A DNA stretch of 64,000 bases. Source: Litoditis marina. Its lineage: Eukaryota > Nematoda > Chromadorea > Rhabditida > Rhabditidae. Below are positions 36,401-47,381 of this stretch, one piece after another. The translations under genes were made by a program, and so were the position numbers. The number at the start of each line of letters is the position of its first letter. The first letter of the stretch is position 1. Location: NCBI GenBank assembly GCA_964036275.1, contig OZ038434.1, forward strand, positions 29,900,425 to 29,964,424, written 5' to 3'. The notes beneath the pieces are model-generated. The model saw only the letters and a list, made by a program, of their open reading frames with translations. It was not told the origin of the DNA and did no database searches.

Positions 36401-37635
36401 AAATCACACAATTGTTGGTTCCCCACTTTTGATGAATTTTTATTGGACTTCTTTCATATTTTTTGTACACGTTTCAATCCAAAACCAATCTTTACTTTCT
36501 TTACACCCGTTTTTTATACTAATTATTTGCGGTCTAGTTTGAAATCATTATGGTTGATTAAGTCCAATATTTGCTAACGTGAGGAACCTTGAAGAGAGGA
36601 GGGGGGGGGGGGGGGAGGGGGGTCAATATTCAACGTTTGCGATTTGCAATTCAAACTCGGAGAGTTGAAGGAAGGGAGGAGTTAATGTTTCCCAGTTTAC
36701 TGTCAATATCGATTATAATTGTGTTACTTCTAGAAATGAAATGGAATGTTTCAGTGCGACGCCCGAATTGAGTATCTCGGTTCACAAATCAAGAAAATCT
36801 CCGACAGATGTATTGAACTGATGGAAAAGTACAATGAGGACAATTTCGACTCGGTTTGCGAGCAGGTAATGATCCTTTTTCTCTTTCTATCTCCCTTTCT
36901 CTGTTTTTCTCAATCCTACTTATCCAGTTATATACTTGTTTGTCTCTCACACTCAGCACGGAAATCAGAAATTGAGAAAATCTTCTGAGGCTTGGTATGT
37001 AAGGGATGAACTGAATATACTTTATCAGTTTTCAAATTCTCGAAATATCACTCTTCTCTGGATATAATTAGTGCTGTTTACTGAAACACACAGCAATACT
37101 GGTAAATGTTTGACAGAAGCACAACCAGTACTACGAATTTCATTGTTTTGCTGTGTCTGTAGTGTAATCCCGTTGCTTTCAATCGCATTTAGCATGTATC
37201 GAGTTCAAACTACAACTTAAATGTGGTGCTTCCCCCTTCCCTATAGATTGTCAATCGTTGATTGAACATAGCGTTTTCGAGGCAACTAGAATAAGTCATT
37301 CAAAATTAAAAGTCATTGAAGTAAAAGTCATTAGAAAGTAAAAGTCATTAAGTACACAAGCAGTTAAGAATCAGAAATAAAGTTTTTGAAAATTTTCGTA
37401 TTTTTCAAATCCTGACTAAAAGTGAATTATTGACTTTTACTTTTCAATGTCTTTTACTTTAATGACTTTTAATTTTGAATGACTTCTTCCAGGTACCCGT
37501 TTTCGAACATAGTGTCTTCGAACCACAATTACAATTTGAACATTTTTAAACTTTCAGGTATGTGCCCTTTGGGAGGTACAGGAATCGTACGCACGCCAAC
37601 TAAAGGAGGTTCACAGTCGACTTTGGAGTACATAA
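33445..37635 (+). CDS. small helical (coiled-coil-like) protein, unit A, 3 exons
   Basis: Exons 33445-33525, 36755-36865 and 37558-37635, phases 0/0, give 89 residues. The N-terminus is acidic (DTMEIEFPEQEETQLK), followed by heptad-like helix IEYLGSQIKKISDRCIELM and a C-terminal helix LWEVQESYARQLKEVHSRLW. No signal peptide or membrane segment. The first intron (3.2 kb) carries the 2-kb foldback element. Family not recognised; size and helix pattern would fit a subunit of a small helical complex, which is only a guess. The unit-B copy loses three terminal residues; the unit-C copy shows exon 1 before the window ends. The ATG choice rests on conservation from that codon on in all three units. 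Confidence 0.7.
33690..33745. repeat. GC palindrome TCGGGCGCAGCGC..., unit A
   Basis: GCGCAGCGCGGAGCGCTGCGC is a 9-bp-arm perfect hairpin, followed by AGATTAGTTTTTGTTCAGAGG. The same module, with TTGTCTTTGGT following it, begins the large elements at about 34714 and 55967. Also at about 47632 (B) and 63573 (C). It is likely a terminus of one element family. Confidence 0.7.
35145..35915 (+). repeat. ~120-bp minisatellite with paired TGACGTCA sites
   Basis: About six units, each with GGAATTCTGAAGGCCAGATG, then two TGACGTCA palindromes about 25 bp apart, TAGTTGGCAACTG and AACTTCATC. Units 2 and 3 are nearly identical; outer ones are more diverged. It lies inside the 2-kb element. Confidence 0.85.
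36018..36440. repeat. long perfect-type hairpin (173-bp arms)
   Basis: Arms 36018-36190 and 36268-36440 are near-exact reverse complements around a 77-bp loop. It forms the right part of the 2-kb element; transcription across it would give a long double-stranded RNA. Confidence 0.9.
36599..36622. repeat. poly-G tract
   Basis: A run of about 20 G broken by one or two A in the intron of the small helical-protein gene. The unit-B tract (48592-48604) is shorter, showing slippage. Confidence 0.9.
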
Positions 37636-38410
37636 TACAACATTTGTTGTGTACATCATTTTTGTGATTATGTGATTATTGTTAGTCATTTGATCGAATA
37701 AAACTGTATAATTTTATATACACATTTCTGACTAGCTGTTGATATTCAAACAATAACATTCAATAATGACAAAATTCATTGAACCGTGATATTCTCAGCA
37801 TTAAAACTGTCAAGAAAAAGGTTTGCTATTCCAGTCGGTGACTTCTAAACAGAAATCGAATCAGAAACTTGTGAGAGAAGTTTACAATCGAGTTTGAGGG
37901 TTGTGTGAGCATGTTCTGTTCATTCTTGTTGATTATTTGAATAGTAATGTTTTTTATAAAACAACCATTGTGAACTCATTATACAAGTAATGATTAAAAA
38001 TTTTGAAACACGGAAACAAACTGGATTTTGCGCAACAATTTCACACCCTTGTAGCTCGTTCAACCTTCACTACAGATTTGACATTTCACAGAGTTTCTGA
38101 TATTTACAAGTTAGGTCTTCATTGTCATATTTGACCTTATCGCACCATATCGAAATTTAAAACACATATACAACAGGCGGTTTTGGTATTGATACGGTAG
38201 CTAAGTGAGAACATTTGTCAGAGCAATCGCATTAGTATAGAATGTATACAATATTATTATATCTTTTTCTTGCATGTTCTTTTCACCATTCTCTTTTTTT
38301 GGCAACCTTTCGTGTTTCAGACTTTGGTTCCGTTATTACATACTGTGTGATGAATATTTGATTAGATTTGATATGGGATCAAAATCAGAACATGCATATT
38401 CATTCCATCT

Positions 38411-38660
38411 TCAAATACCAAATCCAAATGATGAGAATCGATTTTGCGCCGGTATTTGTTGTGGTTTTCTGCCGAATCCACTGAGTCCTCCCAGTTCCAG
38501 CTTGAAGCTCGACAGTCCTGGTTTCGACTTGGCGAACAGTCCACCCATGTCCAGTCCGAAATTCTTTTGGCCGGCCTTCCGCGCAAACCCTTCGCTATCG
38601 TTCACAGCCAGACACGCGACCAACATTAGTACGAAAAGAGGTCTTAAAGTTATGAGTTCA
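38411..38660 (-). CDS. secreted neuropeptide-like precursor, unit A
   Basis: Minus-strand open frame ending in TGA at 38411. The N-terminal hydrophobic stretch LRPLFVLMLVACLAV looks like a signal peptide. It is followed by basic cleavage points (ARK, KSK) and GLSGFGRKP, where Gly-Arg-Lys would give a C-terminally amidated peptide ending in GLSGF. Other repeated flavours (KNFGLDMGGLF, LELGGLSGF, NRFSSFGFGI) suggest several related peptides. The only in-frame Met near the hydrophobic core is at 38626, giving 71 residues, so the true start is probably in an upstream exon joined near 38660. Length and layout fit invertebrate neuropeptide precursors, but the family is not identified. Confidence 0.55.
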
Positions 38661-39019
38661 TCATAAAGATCGAATACTGGACGTGACCAATATCTTTGTT
38701 GAAATTTGATCTCGATGTACGCTAGAATAATAATATAAAAATTAAATCTCCATTCGCATAGGGTACCTGACATGAAGTCAACGAAGTAGACATATATAAC
38801 ATTCAAGGATATACCTTTGACGAATACGAATCCCCAGAAACGCTATTGCACACCAAATTTGGCTTTAGCATCAAACTAAATTTGCTCGTCGATCATTCGA
38901 TCTTTTTTGTACTCTGTAGTTTAACGCGTCCTTCTGGGATCGTTGCGAAAAAAGCGAGTAATGATATTTATCATTAATGTGCTTATTATATCAATCACAT
39001 TCTGCTTCTCTCGCTTCAC
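38661..39019. other. junction sequence between peptide gene and duplicated FNDC3 end
   Basis: No exon seen. It is preserved almost base for base at 50376-50737, ahead of unit C. This near-identity is stronger than that of neighbouring duplicated DNA. Confidence 0.6.
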
Positions 39020-39032
39020 TATCGATTTCCAG

Positions 39033-39636
39033 GCCGTCAGCGACGCGTCTCCCGTAAACGGCGAGCGACCGTCTCTGTGGTCCAGACTGACGGCTGACCG
39101 CGGCACCACTACCATCGTACTCGTACCGTGTTTGTGGTAAGTTATTTTAATGTTTTTTTTTAACAAACTACAAAATCGGTATCCAGCTGAAAACCAAATA
39201 CTCAATACATTCATTGTTCAATAAGTGATCTAAGTTATAGGTGAAACTCGCATTCGTTGAGGCAAGCAGAGTTAGAATCTGATTATGTGCTAGATGGGAC
39301 TTCTTACATTCTCTTTTCAAAAATAGCGAAAGATGTTGCAAAACATAAAAAAAAAATTACAAACAGGCTGCCCAAACTACACAAGCACGTCCTTCAAATT
39401 TTCTTTCTTCAACCCTACAGTTCCGAAGTTGGCTTCAGTAAGATACAGATTTAATGTGAATACATCACTTTATCAGTCAAAAACCTGTAAAACAACTAGT
39501 CACTCAACTTTACCAGGTGCTCTTCTTCCTGCTTTCCTTCATCGTTGCCGTTTCGTTCGATCAGCTGTTCAACCTACAAGCGCCGGTTCCTCCCATTACC
39601 GTACCCAGCCCCGCCCCTCCGCCGAGAGAGCGGTGA
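39033..39636 (+). pseudogene. FNDC3 3' fragment (last two exons), unit B
   Basis: Exons 39033-39136 and 39517-39636 copy FNDC3 exons 30 and 31 with splice sites kept. The first is 104 nt instead of 105: a base is lost in the membrane-anchor codons (GTACTCGTACCG against GTACTCGTCACCG), shifting the frame to a stop. The last Leu codon is Arg here. No upstream exons are present, so it cannot make FNDC3. Confidence 0.9.
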
Positions 39637-40943
39637 TTGGTCGAAAAATGGGCACCGATGACGTCATCACGAACCCCCAAGTTCCATTTACGAGAAGTAA
39701 ATCAGGTTATCACGTAAAACGTGATGAAACCTGATTAATGTATGTTACCAGTGTAACCAAGCTAATGCTTTTCGTTGCGGTGTTTTCTCGTTCCTTACCT
39801 GTCGCGCCAAAATTTGACTGTCTTCTCGCACCACATATTGTAAATTTTAGCCCCGCCCCTCCGCTGGCCGGTGTTCCTTCTATGTTTGTATCTATACATA
39901 TATCGTTGACACTTTGTTGTATATATAATGTTAACAAAAGTATTTATTGATTTTTCTCTACGCAGTAGTAGTCAGTCTATCGCAACCCTCGTGTACTGCT
40001 CGCCTTTCTGTTTTTTCTCCTTTTTCCGAGTGATTATCGTCTTATCTCTCGTTCTCTCTATTCCTATGCTATCTCTTCGCACGTTACTTGTGACTGGTTC
40101 TGTGTTCTTCAGAAGCAGTACTCATTGATTTCATGCGTATTGATATTTGGATTATCAATCGATACCCATCAAATATACTATGAATGCTGTGAGCACTGTT
40201 TCCCCAATGGTATAGTCAACATATTTTCTGTCAATGATTATTTCCCACATGCCTTTTTCGCTTTCTAGTAGAATTTGTTGTCATGTTAACGTGTCGGCGG
40301 GAGTTCTATCGTTTTCACGTTTTTCACGTGCTTTTTAGAAGTTAGTTCAACTTATTGGGAATTGTTAGAGGTTCACGTGAAATGTGTTTAACACGGTCTA
40401 CGTGCAAAACTATCTGTAAAACAACACCCATTTTCTTCAAATTGAATTTGTTTTCAGAAAATGGTGGGACTTTGATATTTGACGTGTTAATAGTCACAAC
40501 TACACTTTTAATATCCTTCCAATTTCAAATTTCCACTTTTTTTCGTTCACGCATGGCCACAATGTTAACTATGACAAATACTTTATGATCACCGGACAGT
40601 ATTGATTATATTTAATCACATTGATGTAAAAATGTATTTATTTCCGTTTCTAATATTATTTATCTCTTTTCCATACAATAGTTGCCAACTTATCCTATCG
40701 AAAGTGATTTCTCTGTGATTTTTTTTTGTATTTGTAGTTAATTGAAGTTCTAGGAGACCGAATATTCTATCCTTTTGGGCATAATACAAATATATCTATT
40801 CTCTTGTTGAATAAAACTTTTTTGTTTCAAATGTTTCAATAAATTGGCAAAAATATAAGAGAAGCATGATTTGACATCTGGTTAGCATTTATAACATCGT
40901 AAGAAAAATTTCGTTGTCTCCACCATAGAAAGTAACCAACTCT

Positions 40944-41275
40944 TATAGTCTCAGGTGAAAAGGCAAGGTACTATTAACAATTTCGGTTGATTTCGCAAAC
41001 ACGGGCCCAAAAGGCCCTAAAAGGGCCGCGATTCCGATATCGACCTAGCTTTTTTCATTGTTGTTTGATTTTGATGGCAACTTTGTTGCAGTAATTTATG
41101 TTTTTTTTTCACATTTCTTGAGTATATACAAGGGTGAGCAAGACAAAAATATTTAATCCAGTACTTGAGACGAAAATTCACCCTACGCGCCCCTAGTAGG
41201 CCCTAACAGGGGAATTTCGGCTACGGAAATCGCGGGCCTAAAAGGAACCTTTAAGGCACGTGACTTTTCACCTAT
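40944..41275. mobile_element. 330-bp element with AGGTGAAAAG ends
   Basis: TATAGTCTCAGGTGAAAAGG at the left is mirrored by CACGTGACTTTTCACCTAT at the right, a TA-flanked design. The interior contains GGGCCCAAAAGGCCC-like palindromes. It occupies the same TA site used by the tRNA-like element in units A and C. Confidence 0.75.
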
Positions 41276-41461
41276 GGTTGTAATTCTATCTCGAAACGCG
41301 GTATTTACTATAAAATAAAAAATAACGGGATCAAACTACAAAACAGCGGGTTAGAGAAACATACAAAAGTGTGTGTTTCTCTTACAAATTGCCTATATAT
41401 TCGAGCGGAATTCGAAAAAAGTGGGAAAACTTTATATCATGAAAATTTTTCGTATATCTCA

Positions 41462-41573
41462 CAGTAGTCTATCAAATTGTATCACTATTCAATTTCTGGG
41501 TTGCCTGCCAACTTCCACGTTTTCAACTTGGAGTAGTTCATCATTCACGTGACATTGAGCGGTGACTTCAAAC
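41462..41573 (-). pseudogene. last exon of gene X, unit B remnant
   Basis: The minus-strand exon (about 41486-41569) is open and ends in TGA, with changes at VENVEVGRQPRN compared with unit A. All upstream gene X exons are missing, replaced by the NKCC segment, so it is an orphan exon. Confidence 0.7.
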
Positions 41574-42191
41574 TGAAAACACAGCGAAACATACAACCCC
41601 GCTATATGTAAATCACGTGAATCAATGGAAAAGTCAGGGAAAACACCGAACCTTATAGTTATTCATTACACGTTCAGAAGCAAATAGCAAAACTTCAATT
41701 CTATCTATTTTGAACATCTTTTCAACAGGGTTCGCTTGTTCCTTTAGAACAAGACTGTACGTTGTATGTTGCACTGTCCTACCGTGTTTGTAGTTTGATC
41801 TCGTGATTTTTGGGAGGAATTTGGTAAATTATAGGGTTGTTGATCGAGTTCTAAAATTGGGAGTTTCGAGTTTTGGGAAATTTCGAGTTTTCGAGTTTTG
41901 AGAAATTTCGAGTTTCGAGTTCGACTCGACTCTTTTCGAGTCGAGTCGAATTTTCCCTTTTCGATGAAAAGAAACGATGACGAGGTTTTCGAAGAGATCA
42001 TAGGTTAACGGTCAAAGCGGTATAACTGTGAAGTTTAGACGTTTTTCACATCGGGAATGATACCAATTATGAATAAAACAACTGTAGCTCAGACGTGGTT
42101 CACAAGGTGTGTTATATCTCTTATATTTTCACAATTGTGTTGAGAATATCATCTAAGATCTAATATTCGAGTGTGAAACTATTTTTTTCAG

Positions 42192-45100
42192 GCGGTCTGC
42201 AAAGACAATCTCATTCCGTTTATCGGTTACTTCGGAAAAGGTTTTGGTCCCTCGAACGAACCGCGTAGGGCCTATCTGCTCACACTCATAATTGCCACCT
42301 CGGTGGTACTCATAGGTTCGTTTATGGTGATGAAGAGTCGACACAAACATTCAATTTGTAAAAGCTCGGAATTTCTTGACCGAATCATGAAATATGCATT
42401 ATTCTCACTAGAATTCGACAGAATTTAAAAAGACACGCAGAAAAATGTTTTCGCTCACTTGACTCAGCAGATTTTTTAAAATTTTCGTGTTCATCTTGCG
42501 CTTCCAGTTTTTCACTAGGTTTGAGGTATTTTCTTCAGAAAATTAGTTACAAATGGATTGCTGTGCATAGTTCTCCTGATAACGATCAGTACTATATGCT
42601 AATCTGTGTACTTCAGGCGGTGAACTGAACATCATCGCGCCAGTCATCTCGAACTTCTTCCTTGGCTCGTATGCCCTCATCAACTATTCCTGTTTCAACG
42701 CATCGTTTTCTCAGACACCAGGTAGACAATTTTTCCATGAAAACCAAAATACCACAAGTGAATGCAGCAGTCACGTTAATCGTTGAGACCATATCCCAGC
42801 AACTTATGAAGTGAACAGATGAATTCTGTAGATTGATCTCGGAATATGTGTGTATTCACGAACACGGGCTCTAACTACAAACACAACGAGATAGGAGAAA
42901 AAGTAACCCTACAAAAAAAGTAACCCTACAGTAACTGTAAAAAAGTAATGTATTATTTTCCGCTCAGGTTTCCGTCCCGGTTTCGCGTACTACAACATGT
43001 GGGTCAGTCTGGCGGGCAGTGTTTTCTGTCTGGTGATCATGTTCATTGTATCTTGGTACACGGCACTCATCACGTTCTTCTTCTTCGCGGTTATCTACAT
43101 GTTCATCAAGAGAATCAAACCAGGTAGATTTCTACTAGTAACATTCATAGTCACGTGAAACGTGTTAACACATCAGAGTTCAATACAAGTGGAGGAAAAA
43201 TCACCGTGAAACACGTGACAGATTCATATTCCACCAGCAACACTGTTATCTAATTGTTCAACATTAAACAAAACAGCGGTAACCAGCATTCATTTATGGA
43301 AAATAGCTTTTATATTATGTATCCGAGTCTTACAATTCCGTTGAAATCATTCCAGATGTGAACTGGGGTGCTTCACTGGATGCTAACGTGTACAAAAGCA
43401 CGCTTCAAGGCATTCAGAAGTTGACCAAGAATGCTGAACATGTGAAGAACTATCGACCACAGGTTATTTTTTCGCCAAACATGTTCCTATTTCACTTTCT
43501 GGGGATAGTTTGATTATTTCTATCCCCCTACTTGTAATCATTTACAGTACTTTCATTTATTTACCTACATCAAAAAATGCTGCTTTGCTTAGTGAGAGAG
43601 GAAAATGAATGAAGAACTGAAAAAAAGAAATAAAAAATACATCTCCGAATCAGTAACTCGGTAAAGTTGGTGATTTCAGTTAAATCAGTTGCAGTAGTGT
43701 AAAAAGTGTAAAACCTCGAAAAATACTTGCAAAAAGTTTTGCTGTGTTCAGGTGCTGGTCAGGTCGGGTGAGCCGTGGGAGCGGGCCTCTTTGGTATTGA
43801 TGGGAAGCAGTATAACCAGGTCCACCAGTCTACTTTTGTGCGGAAATGTTCTACTCACAGTAGGTTCTATTCCTTCTGGAATATATTCAGAAAATATGGA
43901 ATGTTGAACTTCCCTATATTCCGGGAAATTACTGGCTGCAAATTATTAGATAAACACGGTGTTTCATTGAAGTTTCTATTAATTCTTCAATCATTGGTTC
44001 AGATTAGTTAATTCTCTTTTTCATCCACGAAAGCTCATTATTTTTCATAGTCTATAGTGGGTGCCAAATTCATACATTTTTGTCTCTCGCCGAAATCGAA
44101 CCTGCGAGCAAAACTTTTGTAGCGGGTCGATAACCACTGCGCTATCAAAGCACATAACCGACAGGTTTTGGAATCGGATACATGTGTGCGTACACAGCGA
44201 AAAGTGAGAAATATAGTATCCTCTCGCCTTTCCGTTGGCGACGACTACACCAATACGTACAAACCTATACTATACGGCAATCGACCAAAATCAATTGTAT
44301 TACACTGTAGTTTTATTCACCCATCATCCCATGTCTCCTTATCTTTCTACAATTGAAGTGGTAAACACAAAAGTGTGGAGTGTCACCTGATGTTTAGTCT
44401 TTTTCATTCCTACTGAGACTCCTACAGTAGGATTTTAAAACTTCCAAATCGTTTCCCTCATGTACTTGTGATCGGAAAATTAGAGGATCTCCGCACTCCC
44501 TTCTCGTCATCGGGTACAATCATAGTACGAGAGGAATTTTGATGAACTAAATTTACAGCTCCACAACAGCCTCCGGAAAGTTTGTAAGGTCACTGTAGGA
44601 GTCTCAGTAGAAATGGTGTGAACTATAGTCTTCATGATCTGAACGTGAAAACTACAGGAAGATGGCGATTTCGACCAGTTGAAAACAGCAAAAGTGACGG
44701 ATATCAGTTCGCAGAACATGTTGAGACACGTGGGTGTGAAGGCCATCTGCAAGAGTGTAGTGGCATCGAGTCTCGAGGCCGGATGCGTCATGTTCTGCCA
44801 GGTAATCGACAAGATCACATAATTTCTGTTCAGAAGAAATCAATACCTTGAGAAAAATCAATAGTTCATGTTGACGACAAATACATGAATTAGACTGAGG
44901 TAGATCAATCAGCGAGGTGGCACATTCATCAGAGAACGTCGAATAGAGAAGTAACATGAAAGTGGTCACAGTGACAACTGAGATCTCATTCAAAGTTTGT
45001 ACATTAGAAAAAGGAAACAACTTATATAAGCCTATGAAAAGTGACCAACTTCGAGCGTTTAAAAAGGTTGTGGTTAATTCTAGCATGTCCGATAGAAATT

Positions 45101-45239
45101 TTGAAGTTTGTGTGTTCAGAGTTGCGGTCTCGGAAAGCTGGCTCCCAACATCATTCTGTTCGGTTTTCTGGAGAATGAGAGTCGCGAACGACAGAAAGTG
45201 AACACGGGCAGCAAAAAGGCTCACAGGAGACCCACGTGA
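42192..45239 (+). CDS. Na-K-Cl cotransporter (SLC12, NKCC/NCC-type), internal-to-C-terminal fragment
   Basis: Exons 42192-42315, 42617-42721, 42968-43123, 43356-43462, 43752-43863, about 44662-44801 and 45120-45239 give about 287 residues in one frame. Recognised from family marks: [37 protein letters not shown], a double membrane span ([20 protein letters not shown]), [23 protein letters not shown] and [14 protein letters not shown]. These cover the last membrane helices and the start of the cytoplasmic C-domain. The family imports Na, K and Cl together across the plasma membrane. The N-terminal two thirds and the final C-domain are absent. The frame ends at a TGA (45237-45239) lying in GGT-intron-derived DNA, so this is a truncated copy. 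The exon at 44662 uses a weak GGAAG acceptor, or 44658 with a frame conflict. Confidence 0.85.
44053..44247 (-). mobile_element. tRNA-like element with TATAGT ends (copy 3)
   Basis: Lies in the NKCC intron. Same A and B boxes (CGCAGTGGTTATCG; GGTTCGATTTCGG on the minus strand) and the CCGTTGGCGACGACTA right end. The B box carries a T change, so it is probably inactive. Confidence 0.75.
44394..44628. mobile_element. TA-flanked MITE (CTACTGAGACTCC family) in NKCC intron
   Basis: The left end TAGTCTTTTTCATTCCTAC is mirrored by GTAGAAATGGTGTGAACTATA at the right, with CTGAGACTCCTACAGT inverted repeats inside. Sister of 18085-18316. Confidence 0.85.
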
Positions 45240-45404
45240 AACTCTCATGAGGATATTGGAGGTTGTCCATGATGTATTCGTGCAATGAATGCGCGTGAGA
45301 TAATTTTCATGGGCAAACGTTATCCGCTCCGAATCCCTATTTAAGAATGAAATGATAACAGAACTTCCAGATGTGTATTGTTTCAATTCTCAATTTTTTC
45401 TCAG

Positions 45405-45791
45405 TAAACGCTCCGGGTGCCTACCACGACGTGCGAGACGGTAAGTTCTTCTGTGACAAGGGAAGGAGCGAAGAGGCAAAGGTTTGTTTCAGTAGTTGTT
45501 TTTCGTTGGAAAAACTCACAAAACCAATGAAATATCGTAAGAAGCTAATCTCCAAAAACCGCCCATCCCATGATAATGAGAAGTTTTGTGCCACAACTCA
45601 CATCTTTTCAGAGAATGTTCTCTAAAATGGAAAAGGAGTTCCACCTGGACTGTCTCCCAGTACCTCAGAGTGGCTTCATGGCCAATAACCGAGTTGCGAT
45701 GGCAGCCCAATTAGGACACTGACAAAATGATTACATTCGTTCCGCGGTGGATGGACGAGCACTAGACTTCAAATATCCGGTCGGATACTGA
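45405..45791 (+). pseudogene. GGT-like C-terminal exons, unit B
   Basis: Exons 45405-45481 and 45612-45791 match unit A, but codon 37 of the last exon is TGA (45720-45722) where A and C have AGA. All earlier exons are missing because of the NKCC segment. Clear pseudogene fragment. Confidence 0.85.
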
Positions 45792-47381
45792 ATTTATTTT
45801 TGGTTCTTCTGAATCCCCACTTGGTCTTCCTGAATCCTCGTTTGGTTGCACGACAGTTCATCTCATTCAAAACAACTTCTGTCTATTCAAGTAGGAATAA
45901 TCTGTGTTGTAATGAAGTGTTTGACTTCATGTTTGTTGTTCGCACAGTCATGTTTTACATGAGTATACTTACTATGGAACTGATTCTGGCTCTCAATAAG
46001 TATTCCAAATCTCTACTGTGTAGGAAGTTTTAAGAACAGGTATAAGGGAAATCTAAAGTGTGTTTTCAAACTCCCATATACTGCCTCAATCATGAACCAA
46101 AGTATCGGATGTTTTGCTGTATCAGGTTATCTTTGTAGTTTGATTTGCATACACCTGAAGGTATTCGAGCTACGATTGATAACAACAAACACAGCACGTC
46201 TCCAAATCAATCGTCTTGGCCCCTCGCTGAATTTGAAAACATCTCTTTTCTACCATCCATCTTCCCATTTCCCAATCGTATAGTCTAGTTTCGTATTTTT
46301 CTTCCATAGTCCTTACCGATTACAAGTTCAATTAACATGACAAAACTTTAAGATGACAGTTATAGAAATAAAACCTAAGACTTTCCAAATTGTGAGTTAT
46401 GTTGGGCAAAAGGTGAATTTTCAAGACAACACTTACTTTCCAAGAAGTTCTGGAATCGTCATTGGCATGATGCCAAGGTCAATTTGAAAATGTGAAAATC
46501 TCATAGTTGCTAATTGCTCTCAGCTCCATGAGAACTACAGGTATATCATACCAAATGCTAACTTTACGTGACTACTCAAATTACTCCTAGTATAACGCCA
46601 CACGGTAGGTAATAGCTAACTATATTTCAAGTTGGATCTCGGCGCAGGTTCGTGACAAATTGTCTGTTGAATAATCATTTAAATTATATTTTTCTAAGTT
46701 TCTGAAATCTGGTACATAACGATAACGAACGTCAGATTCTCAATTTTCCCGTGTTTTCTGGCAGGTTTTGATGAGATAACTACGTCATCAAAAACTCTGT
46801 TCTCCAATTAACAAGCGGTTAGTTATCGTAGCTCTAATTACAGATTACAGGTATCTCATATCGTAGTTTCCCAATGTCCAAATGACCTCGTCACCACATA
46901 CCGAAATAGTGGTTCGGGCAACTTTCCAATTAAGTCTACACCCACCTTTTGGCGGAACTCCAGTCATTCACAGCATTGTAGCACTAGTTGCGGTGCAAAA
47001 GTGTCCACTTCGACTAGTACCCCGTTTTTGTGTTTTATTCCACATTAAGAACAGTTTTACAATATGACACTCTTCACTGAATACTCGATTGAAATTTAAA
47101 TTTATTTTACATGAGAAAAGTCGAGAATCAAAAAACAAACTTTTTCATAATTGATTAACAACCCTACTATTAAGTATGCTATTGCAAAACATATTTCACA
47201 TGTTTCCAATACTCTTTACACGAGTATTCGTTTTGAACGTGAATTACCACTCGTAATACAAGTTACTTTACCGGAACAGCGCCATTGTTTGTATTTTCGA
47301 CATGTTTAACACGTTGTTTTTCATATGATTTTCTTGTCGAACATGTAAATACAATCATTCTGTTCGCAGATTCGCCAAAAC

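Larger units (their letters stand above)
34469..36524. mobile_element. ~2-kb foldback element with palindrome and minisatellite (unit A)
   Basis: Outer inverted repeats of about 88 bp (34469-34557 and 36437-36524, ends AATTAGTATAAAAAACGGG). Inside: a small inverted repeat (34560-34582 / 34690-34713), the GC palindrome TCGCGCGCAGCGCGAAGCGC at about 34715, a TGACGTCA-bearing minisatellite (about 35145-35910) and a long hairpin (36018-36190 / 36268-36440). No coding capacity was found; the open frames are by-products of the hairpin. The unit-B site (about 48411-48515) has only the left arm. It resembles non-autonomous Helitron/Helentron-like or foldback elements, but classification is uncertain. 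Confidence 0.7.
22997..39019. repeat. segmental duplication unit A
   Basis: First of at least three head-to-tail units. It opens at CGATTTCCAG just before FNDC3 exon 30 (true gene copy) and ends where the same sequence recurs at about 39020. Order inside: FNDC3 3' end, gene X (minus), GGT-like gene, small helical-protein gene, peptide precursor (minus). Gene copies are most intact here. It also carries A-only insertions at about 26113-26280, 27013-27246 and a 2-kb element near 34469-36524 that B has mostly lost. Confidence 0.88.

Noticed and set aside
35952..36470. Pair of plus- and minus-strand frames with the same peptide (KIHQKWGTNNCVICTSY...)
   Set aside because: They are the two arms of one long hairpin read on opposite strands; likewise 57598-57995.
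36962..36999. Possible extra exon HGNQKLRKSSEA after the second exon of the small helical-protein gene
   Set aside because: Joining it breaks the phase with the strong third exon (VCALWEVQES...), whereas direct splicing of exons 2 and 3 keeps phase.
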